Positions 41,704 to 51,466 of a stretch of DNA of 64,000 nt are shown here, piece by piece. Both the position numbers and the translations under genes were made by a program. The first letter of the stretch is position 1, and the number at the start of each line of letters is the position of its first letter. The notes beneath the pieces are model-generated. The model saw only the letters and a program-made list of their open reading frames with translations, was not told where the DNA came from and searched no databases. This DNA is from Archangium sp. (GTDB lineage: Bacteria; Myxococcota; Myxococcia; Myxococcales; Myxococcaceae), in the NCBI GenBank assembly GCA_030695565.1, contig JAUYRZ010000111.1, positions 34,302 through 98,301 on the forward strand, in the 5' to 3' direction.

Positions 41704-42645
41704 TCACTTCTTTGCGTCGGCCGGCGCGTTGGGGTGATGCGCGAGCATGGTGCGCAAGCGCGGCTGACGGATCACCATCGGTTGCCGCAGCAGGTGACTG
41801 ATCAACGCCGGCGGCGTGGCCGACCAGTGCGCGAGGTTCTGCACCAGCAGCATCGAGCCGTAGCTGCGTGCACACAGCAGCGCGGTGGTCTTCCCGTCGA
41901 TCGCCAACCCTGACAACCCCGCCAACGCCCGCCCCTCCGTGGAGAAGATCAGCTCCACCCGTTCCTCCGCCGGCGCCGTGGCAAAACGCGTGCGCAACAG
42001 CCGCGCGGTGTTCGTGCGCGTCTGCGAGGTGGCCTCCCGGCTGACCGAGAGCTTCCACACCTCGAGCAACCGCTTGGTCTGCATCAGCCGTCGCAGCTGA
42101 CCTTCGTTCAGCTGCGGATTTCGCCACAACAACCGCTGCACCTGGCCGTCGCGCATCAGCTCTGGCTTGCCGAACAGAAACTCGAGGCCGGTGGTGTTGT
42201 GGTGATGCATCGCGATCAACCGTGCTTGCTCGAGCCCGGCATGCGGGTTGTCCATCACCGCACGAATCACCCCGGGCAGCGGGTCGAAGCACAGCGCTGA
42301 CAAGATCGCGCCATTCGCGTTGGAGGCCCGGGCGGCCCGTGCATCCGCCGAGAGCTGGTGAAACTGTTCCCGGTACAGCGCCAGATGGGTGACTCCAGTG
42401 CCCAGCTCAGCAGGCTCTTCCGGGGGCGGCGGTGGGGCTTCGGGGCCCGGCAGCAGCGCACCTTCGGACACCAGGCGCTCGAGCACCTCTTTGACCTGTT
42501 CCACCGGCAGGCTGGTGAGCAACGCCAACTCGGGAACGCTGGTCTGGCCGTCGATGCGAGACGCGAGGAACCCTTCCACGTGACTCAAGGTGAGCGCACG
42601 CAGGTCGATGTTCGGCGCCCATTTCGGCTTCCAGTCCGTCATCAA
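41704..42645 (-). CDS. Hypothetical protein with N-terminal wHTH-like module
   Basis: 313 residues. The first 70 residues match the myxobacterial module that ends FLASRIDGQTSVPELALLTS, then LPVEQVKEVLERLVSEGALL, a compact winged-helix-like unit. A Pro/Glu linker precedes a helical C-terminal region (about 95-310) with repeated hydrophobic/Asn pairs (NPHAGLEQARLIAMHHHNTTG, NPQLNEGQLRRLMQTKRLLE, HPNAP) suggesting weakly conserved HEAT/ARM-like helices. Function unknown. Divergent from the second FHA-sigma54 activator gene. Confidence 0.65.
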   Translation of the reverse strand: MMTDWKPKWAPNIDLRALTLSHVEGFLASRIDGQTSVPELALLTSLPVEQVKEVLERLVSEGALLPGPEAPPPPPEEPAELGTGVTHLALYREQFHQLSADARAARASNANGAILSALCFDPLPGVIRAVMDNPHAGLEQARLIAMHHHNTTGLEFLFGKPELMRDGQVQRLLWRNPQLNEGQLRRLMQTKRLLEVWKLSVSREATSQTRTNTARLLRTRFATAPAEERVELIFSTEGRALAGLSGLAIDGKTTALLCARSYGSMLLVQNLAHWSATPPALISHLLRQPMVIRQPRLRTMLAHHPNAPADAKK

Positions 42646-42690
42646 TCGAGGTCACGGTACTCCGAGTTCGCTGCGCTACGCTGCTCCTCG

Positions 42691-44013
<1,323 letters not shown>

Positions 44014-44075
44014 GCGGCGTCATCCTCAACGCGCCCCGCTTCGCAAGGAGAGGTTTGAGCTAAGCCACCTCGTCC

Positions 44076-46538
44076 ATGAACCGACTCCTGCTCCTCGCGC
44101 TGGTCCTGCCCGTGCAAGCGTTCGCGCAGCAGATCCCGCCGCGCTCCTTCTTCGACCTGCCTTCGTCGAACGGTCACGGCGCGGTGATGGTCGACACCCG
44201 CACGGGCCGGCTGATCCACTTCCGCGAACATCTCCCTGCGACGGAGGAGCCCGAGCTCGACGCGATGGGAAACGAGAGGTGGATCGGCAATCAGCCCCAG
44301 TGGGTGAAGTCGCGCGATCTGCTCTTCGACGCGTACTTCGGCATCCGCGTGGGTGGCCAACAGCGTTGGCTCGACGGCGCAACAGTCACGGCCAGCAGCT
44401 ACGCCCCCGGCACCGGCATCATCACCTTCCAGCAGCAAGCGCTGGGGCTGCAGCTGACCACCTCGGTGTTCTCGCCCCGCTCCCTGCCTCACGCCGCCTA
44501 CGTGGCCGTGCTCTGCGCCAGGAACACCAGCACCGCGGCCATCACGGGCGTGAGCGTGTTCCACTTGAGCAACCTGCACCTCGGCTTCGGCCGGCCCGGC
44601 GTGATGACCGACCTCGCGAGCAACGGAGAGACAGTGCTGGTGAGCGCCGCGGGCGACGTCTTCGAGCGCGGCTTCGCGGGTGTGGTGGGGCAGCGGCCGC
44701 TCGGCACCGCCATCGCCTCCGCTTGGAATCAGTCGACTGATCAATCGCAGAACGGGTTCTTCATCGTGCGCGATACGCAGGGCTCCTTGCCTGCGCGCAA
44801 TGGAGATCTCGGCGTGGCGAACGATTGGGCGAGCGCGCTGCAGTTCGAGCTCGGCACGCTGCAGCCCAATGCGGAGCAGTGCGCAGGCCTGGTGACCGCG
44901 CATCACGGAGATCCCTTCGCGCAGCCCGCGGTCACTGGCTCGTTCGACGCGTGGGTCGCTGGAAGGACCGCCCGTCAGGTGCTCGACGCCGAGCTCGCGG
45001 ACTGGGCCACGTTGCAGGCAGGCCTTCACCTTCCGCCCGGCTCGAGCCCCGACGAACTCGCGCTCACCCGGCAAGCGGCGGCGATCCTGGTGATGGCGCA
45101 GGTGCAAGAACGTCAGGCCTTCCTCCGCGAGTGGCACACGCAAGACGGCGAAGCCCGGCGCACCCGCTTTCTCGACGGAGGCACACTGCCTGCGACCGTC
45201 GTTCATCGGGGCCAGGGCGCCGTCTTGGCGAGTCTTCCCCCAGGCGAGTGGACGTACAGCTGGGTCCGCGATGGCTCTTACGCGGCCGTGGCCATGGCGG
45301 AGCTCGGCCTGACGGCGCAGTCGCGCGCTGCGCTGTCGTTCTTCCTCGACGCGGAAGGCGGCCGCTTCAAGAACTGGACTGAGCTCCAGCCCGCGGGTTT
45401 TCCGAACTACGTGCTCAGTCTCACCCGCTACTCGGGCTTCGGTGTCGAAGAGACCGACTTCAACGACTTCGGTCCCAACCTCGAGTTCGACGGCTTTGGG
45501 CTGGTGCTCTGGGCGCTGCGTGAACACGAGCTGCGCACCGGCGACCTCACGCTGGTCGACGCGCGCTGGGCTGACATCTCCACGCGCATCGCGGATCCGC
45601 TGGTCGCGTTGATCGAACCGTCGACTGGGCTGTTGCGGCGCGACTCATCCATCTGGGAGACGCACTGGAACGGCCGCGAACGAACGTGGACGTACACGAA
45701 CCTCACCGCCGCGCGTGGCCTCTGCGACGCGGCAGAGCTCGCTCAGCGCAAAGGTGATGCAGCACGCGCCACCACCTACCGGACCGCGGGCCAGGCGTTG
45801 CGGCGAGCGATTGGGCAGAAGCTGACCGACCCCCGCGGCGCGCTCGTCTCGAATCGGGAAGAGCTGATGGCGGGCCGCGGTCACTTCGACGCTGCGGTGC
45901 TCGAGGGAATCGCGATGGGTCTGTTCGCCGCCGATGGCCGGGTGGCGCAGGCGACCCTCGATGCACTCGAGCGTGAGCTCAAGGTTCCGTACGGCCCGGG
46001 CTGGGCGCGTAATGACGACCGCGTCGATCACCCCGGCACGACTGATCTGTCGCCGTGGGGCAGCGAGTACGACAGCGCGGAGTGGGTGATCACGGATCTG
46101 CGCGGCGCCATGGCGATGCGAGCGGCCGGCCGGAGTTCGCGCGCTGACGCGTTGCTCGAGTTCACGCGCGGGCAGGGCGCGGCCAACGCCCTCGTCTTTG
46201 CTGAGACGTACGAAGAGAACTCCGGTGCGTGGAAGTTCAATGCGCCGATGGTGGGGTTTGGTGCAGGTGCGTGGGTGCTCGCGCTGGCGCACCGCGGTGG
46301 TCTGGCCATCACGCCCGCGTGTGGCGCGTTCGAGGAGCCCGAGGTGATGGTGGGGGTCGATGCCGGCGTGGTCGACGCTGGAACGATGGCCTCGGACGCA
46401 GGCGTGGACCCGCCCCAGCCGCCTTCGGGCTGCGGGTGTACATCGGCTCCGATGGCTTCTCTGTTCGCGCTGCTCGCGTTTACAGGTCGAGCTTCCACAC
46501 GCGCACGGCAGCGTCGACAGGCGAAGGGCCGTAGCTGA
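44076..46538 (+). CDS. Secreted GH15-like (glucoamylase-type) glycosidase with MYXO-CTERM-like tail
   Basis: 820 residues. Signal peptide MNRLLLLALVLPVQAFAQ. An N-terminal beta-sandwich (about 25-280) and an (alpha/alpha)6 barrel (about 310-750) with WSYVRDG-like TYSWVRDGSYAAVAM, EETDFNDFGPNLEFDGFG, NGRERTWTYTNLTAARG, PWGSEYDSAEWV and acidic catalytic residues. After an Asp/Ala/Gly linker comes SGCGCTSAPMASLFALLAF, a MYXO-CTERM-like sorting signal (Cys pair then hydrophobic), but the final 18 residues are antisense to the next gene. Probably surface-anchored and active on alpha-glucans; substrate not certain. Confidence 0.86.
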   Translation: MNRLLLLALVLPVQAFAQQIPPRSFFDLPSSNGHGAVMVDTRTGRLIHFREHLPATEEPELDAMGNERWIGNQPQWVKSRDLLFDAYFGIRVGGQQRWLDGATVTASSYAPGTGIITFQQQALGLQLTTSVFSPRSLPHAAYVAVLCARNTSTAAITGVSVFHLSNLHLGFGRPGVMTDLASNGETVLVSAAGDVFERGFAGVVGQRPLGTAIASAWNQSTDQSQNGFFIVRDTQGSLPARNGDLGVANDWASALQFELGTLQPNAEQCAGLVTAHHGDPFAQPAVTGSFDAWVAGRTARQVLDAELADWATLQAGLHLPPGSSPDELALTRQAAAILVMAQVQERQAFLREWHTQDGEARRTRFLDGGTLPATVVHRGQGAVLASLPPGEWTYSWVRDGSYAAVAMAELGLTAQSRAALSFFLDAEGGRFKNWTELQPAGFPNYVLSLTRYSGFGVEETDFNDFGPNLEFDGFGLVLWALREHELRTGDLTLVDARWADISTRIADPLVALIEPSTGLLRRDSSIWETHWNGRERTWTYTNLTAARGLCDAAELAQRKGDAARATTYRTAGQALRRAIGQKLTDPRGALVSNREELMAGRGHFDAAVLEGIAMGLFAADGRVAQATLDALERELKVPYGPGWARNDDRVDHPGTTDLSPWGSEYDSAEWVITDLRGAMAMRAAGRSSRADALLEFTRGQGAANALVFAETYEENSGAWKFNAPMVGFGAGAWVLALAHRGGLAITPACGAFEEPEVMVGVDAGVVDAGTMASDAGVDPPQPPSGCGCTSAPMASLFALLAFTGRASTRARQRRQAKGRS

Positions 46539-47256
46539 CGCGCGGCCGGCTGAGCAGCGAACGCGGGATGGTCTCTCCTTCTTCGGGCGCACGCTCGCGC
46601 TCTGCGACCGTCGCGAGTGCGCTGAAGAAGAAGTCGATGGTGTCGGGCAGCTCGTCTGCTGCGGGGCCATGCAGCAGCAGGTCGGGCAACGCGAGCTGCT
46701 GCATTCCGAAGCTGAGCACGCTGGTACGGCCCCCGGGTTCGGGCGTGAGGCTGACGCCGATCCACAACGGCAACGGCAGCGTCGTGTCCTTCGCTACCTG
46801 AGAGAAGAAGTCGGGTGCGTGCGTGACCGGAGCGGCCGCCCAGTGCACGCCGATGCCGCTGACGGCCCTGGTGACGGCGGCCACCACGCGGGTGAACTGA
46901 GAGAGGCACTCGAGCTTCGTCGCCGAACGAGTCGCGCCCGAGAGCCGGTTGATCAGCCCCGCTGGCTTCGTCTGCATCGTGCCTTCGAGGGTGAGCGCCA
47001 GGTGCGAGCTGTGTTTGCCCAGGCGCCAACGGCCGTTCACCGCGGAGAGACTCAAGAAGGCCGAGGTGTCTGCTTCTGCGTTGGGCACCGGGCCGGGGAT
47101 GGCCGTCACCCGCACGGTCGCGCCGTTCACGCCCAGCGCGAGCCCGCCCGCTGATTCTTTCCAGTCGAGCTCGATCTCGAGGTCACGCGCGGCGCTCTCC
47201 AGGGCTGAGCGCGAAGGAAGAGAAGGCGTGGCGGTGAGCACCGAGACCTGCGACAT
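46480..47256 (-). CDS. DUF4261-like protein
   Basis: 258 residues. The C-terminal half carries WIGVSLTPEPGGRTSVLSFGM then QQLALPDLLLHG, the order seen in DUF4261 proteins; the N-terminal half has AIPGPVPNAEADTSAFL and HWAAAPVTHAPDFFSQVAKD. No signal peptide or TM. Family assignment moderate, function unknown. Its last 59 bp overlap the tail of the convergent glycosidase. Confidence 0.72.
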   Translation of the reverse strand: MSQVSVLTATPSLPSRSALESAARDLEIELDWKESAGGLALGVNGATVRVTAIPGPVPNAEADTSAFLSLSAVNGRWRLGKHSSHLALTLEGTMQTKPAGLINRLSGATRSATKLECLSQFTRVVAAVTRAVSGIGVHWAAAPVTHAPDFFSQVAKDTTLPLPLWIGVSLTPEPGGRTSVLSFGMQQLALPDLLLHGPAADELPDTIDFFFSALATVAERERAPEEGETIPRSLLSRPRVSYGPSPVDAAVRVWKLDL

Positions 47257-47268
47257 CCGGTGACCCTA

Positions 47269-47304
47269 ACCCCTCACCCCAACCCCTCCCAGAGGGAGAG
47301 GGAG
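47269..47304 (-). repeat. Dispersed hairpin/G-run repeat between LLM and DUF4261-like genes
   Basis: CCCTCTGGGAGGGG-type stem with G-runs (minus strand GGGAGGGG, GGGG, GGGG). It starts 1 bp after the LLM stop and ends about 12 bp before the downstream ATG. Confidence 0.65.
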
Positions 47305-47305
47305 T

Positions 47306-48280
47306 TCATTGGTGCAACTCAGAGAACAGACGGAACGACTCGAGCCGCGCCGCGTGGTCGTAGATCTGCCCGGTGACGATCAACTCGTCGGGCTGCGTTC
47401 GCGCCAGGAACGCAGCGAGGCCCTTCTTCACCGTGGAAGGACTTCCCACCGCGCGGCAGGCGAGCACTTGATCGAGCAGCGCTTCTTCGTCGTACGACCA
47501 GGGCACCTCTGAAGGCGCCTGCAACTTGCCGGGCATGCCGCGTCGCAGGTTCACGAACTGCCGCTGCGCCGAGGTGAACAACTTCTTCGCCTCATCGTCC
47601 GTCGCGGCCACGACCGCGTTGAACGCCACCATCGTGTGCGGCCGCTTCCACTTCTCCGAGGGCTGAAACTGCGCCCGGTAGATCTGCAGCGCGCGGTCGA
47701 GCTGATCAGGCGCGAAGTGGGAGGCGAACGCGTACGGCAAGCCCAGCGCTGCGGCCAACTGCGCGCCGAACAAGCTCGAGCCGAGAATCCACACCGGCAC
47801 TTCCAGCCCCGCCCCGGGCACCGCGCGCACCTTCTGCCCCGGCCGCTCGGGAGCGAAGTAGTGCATCAACTCCTGCACGTCCTGAGGGAACCGCTCGGAG
47901 CTGCTCATCAAGTCGCGCCGCAGCGCCTGCGAGGTCACCTGATCCGTTCCGGGAGCCCGCCCCACGCCCAGATCGATGCGGCCCGGATACAACGCGGCCA
48001 GGGTGCCGAACTGCTCCGCGATGAGCAGCGGTGAATGGTTGGGCAACATCACGCCGCCGGCGCCGACCCGGATGGTCTTCGTGCCACTCGCCACGTGACC
48101 CATCACCACCGAGGTCGCCGCGCTGGCGATGCCGATCATGTTGTGGTGCTCGGCCAACCAATAGCGCTGGTAGCCCCAGGTCTCGGCGTGCTGCGCGAGG
48201 TCGAGCGTGTTGCGGAAGGTCTGCGTCGTGTCGCTGCCTTCGAGCACCGGGCAGAGATCGAGTACGGAAATGGGAACCAA
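47306..48280 (-). CDS. LLM-class flavin-dependent oxidoreductase
   Basis: 324 residues. Luciferase-like monooxygenase of the MsnO8/YceB-type group: [69 protein letters not shown] and SFRLF near the end. It uses FMN or F420; substrate unknown. It is divergent from a small membrane-protein gene. Confidence 0.93.
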   Translation of the reverse strand: MVPISVLDLCPVLEGSDTTQTFRNTLDLAQHAETWGYQRYWLAEHHNMIGIASAATSVVMGHVASGTKTIRVGAGGVMLPNHSPLLIAEQFGTLAALYPGRIDLGVGRAPGTDQVTSQALRRDLMSSSERFPQDVQELMHYFAPERPGQKVRAVPGAGLEVPVWILGSSLFGAQLAAALGLPYAFASHFAPDQLDRALQIYRAQFQPSEKWKRPHTMVAFNAVVAATDDEAKKLFTSAQRQFVNLRRGMPGKLQAPSEVPWSYDEEALLDQVLACRAVGSPSTVKKGLAAFLARTQPDELIVTGQIYDHAARLESFRLFSELHQ

Positions 48281-48336
48281 GGCCGTGGGCTAACCGGCGC
48301 CATTGCCGCGCGCAACGCCGGGCCTAAAGTCGCCGC

Positions 48337-48873
48337 ATGCCGCGGTACCGCGAAGAAGACGGCCAGCCTTGTGTCGACGTGCGCGTGCCGGCGATCGAAA
48401 ACCTCTTCGACAAACGAGATCCCGCGCCGTTTCGAGACCGCGATCTGGATCCCGGGTTGCGCGAATACCTCTACGACTCCGCCGACGACCTGCTCTCCCA
48501 GGGCCCTCCGCGGTTGGTCTTCTGGCTGGAAAAACCCTGCGAGCCGAAGTCGCTCGAGGAGCCCGTGCGCGAACACTTCACCTACGAGCTGGAGCGCCTG
48601 ACGCGCGGCCGTCGCCGAGACGTGCGGTTGGGCTTCGTGACGTTGCTCATCGCCTTCGGGTTGATCGCCTTCTTCATCGGCCTGGCCCAGGTGGTGGCGC
48701 TCGAGCTGACCAACGCGTTCGGGTCCGCGCTGAAGGAGGCGCTCACCATCTCCGGCTGGGTGCTGCTGTGGAGACCCGTCGAGGTGCTCATCTACGACGG
48801 CCTGCCCTGGCGCCGTCGCCGCAAGGTGCTCGAGAACCTGCTGGCCGCGCCCATCGACGTTCGGGTCGGGTGA
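48337..48873 (+). CDS. Membrane protein with two TM helices
   Basis: 178 residues. An acidic N-terminal region of 95 residues with REYLYDSADDLL and LEEPVREHFTYELERLT, then basic RRRDVRLG before TM1 (about 100-122, GFVTLLIAFGLIAFFIGLAQVV) and a second helix (about 132-147). A basic C-terminus (PWRRRRKVLENLL). No family recognised. Probably an inner-membrane protein with cytoplasmic ends. Confidence 0.75.
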   Translation: MPRYREEDGQPCVDVRVPAIENLFDKRDPAPFRDRDLDPGLREYLYDSADDLLSQGPPRLVFWLEKPCEPKSLEEPVREHFTYELERLTRGRRRDVRLGFVTLLIAFGLIAFFIGLAQVVALELTNAFGSALKEALTISGWVLLWRPVEVLIYDGLPWRRRRKVLENLLAAPIDVRVG

Positions 48874-48945
48874 CCGCCTGCCCGTTCGGAGAGTTCGAAA
48901 GAAAGCTGCGCAACGAATGCGCGTGGGGGGCATCTGGTGTCCACC

Positions 48946-50022
48946 ATGAGCGAACTCCTCTTCTCTGAATTCAAGCTGGGCCGGGTCACCCTGAAGAACC
49001 GTGTCGTGATGGCGCCGATGACCCGCAGCCGTTCCCCCAACAACGTGCCCGCAGACTTCGTGGCGACCTATTACGCGCAGCGCGCCGACGCGGGGTTGAT
49101 CATCACCGAAGGCACCTCGCCTTCGCCCGATGGCCTGGGCTACGCGCGCATTCCCGGGTTGTTCGACGACGCTCAGCAGGCCGCGTGGCAGAAGGTCACC
49201 GGTGCGGTGCACGCCGCGGGAGGCCGCATCTTCGTGCAGCTGATGCACACCGGCCGTGTGGGTCACGCCGCGAACCTGCCGCCGGGCGCGCGGGTGTTGG
49301 CGCCTTCCGCGGTCGCGCTCGCGGGCGAGATGTACACCGACGCCCAGGGCATGCAGCCGCACCCCGTGCCCGAGGTGATGAGCGAGGCCGACATCGAGAA
49401 GGCGCTCACCGCGTACGTCACCAGCGCGCAGCGGGCGATCGCCGCGGGCTTCGATGGCGTCGAGCTGCATGGCGCCAACGGGTACCTCATCGAGCAGTTC
49501 CTCAACACCGTCTCCAATCACCGCACCGATGCGTGGGGTGGTTCCGTCGCGGGCCGGGTGCGTTTCGCCGCCGAGGCGGCGCGCCGGGTGGCCGCTGCCA
49601 TCGGAGGTGATCGCGTGGGCATTCGACTGAGCCCGCAGGGTGGCAACGGCGCGATGGAGCCCGACGCCGAGACCGACGCGGTGTACCTCCAGCTGATGAA
49701 GGAGCTGCGCGCCGCGGGCCTGGTCTACCTGCACCTGGTGGATCACTCCGCGATGGGCGGCCCTGCGCCGAAGGCCGAGCTGACCGCAGGCCTGCGCGAA
49801 GCGTTCGGCGGCCCGTTGATCATCTCCGGTGGTTTCGATGGAGAGAAGGCGGAGGCGGCGCTGCAGGCCAAGCGTGGTGAGCTGGTCGCGTTCGGCCGGC
49901 CCTTCCTCGGCAACCCCACCCTGGTCAAGAAGCTCAAGACCGGTCAGCAGCTGCGCGCGTTCGACTTCAAGCTCGCGTACACGCCGGGGCCCGAGGGCTA
50001 CATCGACTACCCGCTCGACTGA
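48946..50022 (+). CDS. Old yellow enzyme family alkene reductase
   Basis: 358 residues from MSELLFSEFKLG (an in-frame ATG 9 bp upstream also possible). TIM-barrel FMN oxidoreductase with KNRVVMAPMTRSRSP, QLMHTGRVGH, the H-x-x-N substrate pair in ELHGANGYLIEQFL, GIRLSPQGG and GRPFLGNP. It reduces activated C=C bonds with NADPH, as NemA-type enzymes do for electrophile detoxification. Stands between unrelated genes. Confidence 0.95.
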   Translation: MSELLFSEFKLGRVTLKNRVVMAPMTRSRSPNNVPADFVATYYAQRADAGLIITEGTSPSPDGLGYARIPGLFDDAQQAAWQKVTGAVHAAGGRIFVQLMHTGRVGHAANLPPGARVLAPSAVALAGEMYTDAQGMQPHPVPEVMSEADIEKALTAYVTSAQRAIAAGFDGVELHGANGYLIEQFLNTVSNHRTDAWGGSVAGRVRFAAEAARRVAAAIGGDRVGIRLSPQGGNGAMEPDAETDAVYLQLMKELRAAGLVYLHLVDHSAMGGPAPKAELTAGLREAFGGPLIISGGFDGEKAEAALQAKRGELVAFGRPFLGNPTLVKKLKTGQQLRAFDFKLAYTPGPEGYIDYPLD

Positions 50023-50151
50023 GGGCGCGTGAGGGCGGAAATCAGGCACGCCCGATGCTTCATCACGCCTTCAGGAGACCGCTCGGGGGATCACCCGGGC
50101 ACCGGCTCCACCACCAGTCCGCGGCCGAGGGGTCGCGGAGAAGGAGTCATC

Positions 50152-50577
50152 ATGAAAACGTTTCAGGGTCTTGTCGTGATCGGCGCGCTCGCCATGTCGG
50201 GCTGCTTCATGAAGTCGTCGAACAGCCGCGACTCGCAGGCGCTCACGGCCAGCGGGGATGTGCCCGCGGGTGAAGGCACGGTGATGGCGCGTGAAGGCGG
50301 TAACGGAAACACCGCCCTGACCGTTCGGGTCAAGCACCTCGCCCCTGCCTCGCGCATCGAGCAGGACGCGCAGGTCTACGTGGTGTGGGTCGAGCCGCCC
50401 AACTCGCCCCCGCAGAACGTGGGGGTCTTGTCGGTGAGCAAGAACCTCGACGGCACGCTGAGCACCATCACGCCTCACAAGAAGTTCCGCGTGTCGATCA
50501 CCCCTGAGCAGAATGGTCAGGTCGACAGGCCGCAAGGCACCGAGGTGTTCACCTCCGAGGTGGAGCGGATGGACTAA
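50152..50577 (+). CDS. Small lipoprotein
   Basis: 141 residues from ATG with AAGGAG upstream (the frame upstream has no such site). Lipobox in GALAMSGCFM. A disordered Ser/Asp stretch leads to a beta-sandwich-like segment (TALTVRVKHLAPASRIEQDA, QVYVVWVEPPNSPPQNVGVL, GTLSTITPHKKFRVSITPE, EVFTSEVERMD) similar to anti-sigma/fasciclin-type small domains, but no family is secure. Convergent with the PP2C gene, overlapping by 4 bp. Confidence 0.8.
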   Translation: MKTFQGLVVIGALAMSGCFMKSSNSRDSQALTASGDVPAGEGTVMAREGGNGNTALTVRVKHLAPASRIEQDAQVYVVWVEPPNSPPQNVGVLSVSKNLDGTLSTITPHKKFRVSITPEQNGQVDRPQGTEVFTSEVERMD

Positions 50578-51311
50578 CCGCAACGCACCACCACAGCGGT
50601 GATGTTGTCGTGGCTGCCGGCTTCGAACGCGGCGCTCACGAGATCGCGGCAGGCCGCCTCAGGTTCGAGGGTCAGGCCCGCCGCGAGCCGCTCTGGCCTC
50701 AGTGGATCGTAGAGCCCGTCGCTGCACAGCAGGTACACGTCGCCCCGCTTCACCTCGAGCGTCACCACGTCAGGCATGGAGTGGCCGTCGAGACCCAGCG
50801 CGCGGGTGATCTGATTCTTCCAGGCAAAGCCCGCTCGCTCGCCGGCCAGGCCCGCCGCTTCCATCTCGGCCCACACCGAATGATCCCGCGTGAGCGCCTT
50901 CACCTCGCCCGCGCGCAGCCGGTAGATGCGGCTGTCCCCGCAGTGCATCACGGTGAGCTTGTCGCCTCGCAGCAGCGCGGCCACCACCGTAGAGCCCATC
51001 TGCGAGAGCGTGCCGGTGCGGCGGCCGGCGATCTCCAGGTGGGCCGCGGCGCTGGCGGCGGCCAACAGGTTCTCCTCGAAGGTGCGGCGCTTCGATTCGC
51101 GAATGGGCCAGGTGCCCTGCGGGTCGCGCTGGTTGTTCATCACGAACTTCTCCAGCACCGAGACGGTGAGCTTCGAGGCGATCTCCCCGCCTTCGTACCC
51201 GCCCAGCCCGTCGGCCACCGCGAACAGGCCCAGGCCCGGCGCCTCGAGCAGCGCGTCTTCGTTGTTGGATCGCCGGCCGACGTGGGTGAGACCCGAGCTC
51301 AGTGTGTTCAT
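50574..51311 (-). CDS. PP2C-family Ser/Thr phosphatase
   Basis: 245 residues, complete PP2C (SpoIIE/Stp) fold. Metal-binding Asp motifs: VGRRSNNEDA, FAVADGLGGYEGGEIAS, GSTVVAALLRGDKLTVMHCG then DSRIYRLR, YLLCSDGLYD, HDNITAVVV. It removes phosphate from Ser/Thr, a natural antagonist of the kinase at 39 kb and of FHA-recognised marks, though they are 11 kb apart. No TM. Confidence 0.95.
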   Translation of the reverse strand: MNTLSSGLTHVGRRSNNEDALLEAPGLGLFAVADGLGGYEGGEIASKLTVSVLEKFVMNNQRDPQGTWPIRESKRRTFEENLLAAASAAAHLEIAGRRTGTLSQMGSTVVAALLRGDKLTVMHCGDSRIYRLRAGEVKALTRDHSVWAEMEAAGLAGERAGFAWKNQITRALGLDGHSMPDVVTLEVKRGDVYLLCSDGLYDPLRPERLAAGLTLEPEAACRDLVSAAFEAGSHDNITAVVVRCG

Positions 51312-51466
51312 GCGCCAGGCACTGAGCAGCTGCCGCGCCGCGCCAAAGGCTCGTGATGGCGAGGTGGGGTGGGGTGGCGAGTCTCCAGTCGGCCGCGTGG
51401 GGTGGCGACTTCAGGCCCCCGCGCCGTCTTCGTCACCCGCAGGCAGCGGCGCCACCCGATACGGGT

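Noticed and set aside
44030..44055. A fragment near CGCCCCGCTTCGCAAGGAGAGG resembling the dispersed repeat.
   Set aside because: Too diverged; only a short loop-like part matches, with neither intact stem arm nor G-runs.
48286..48336. Possible small RNA or terminator in the gap before the two-TM protein.
   Set aside because: No hairpin with T-tract and no conserved element visible; simply a short promoter region.
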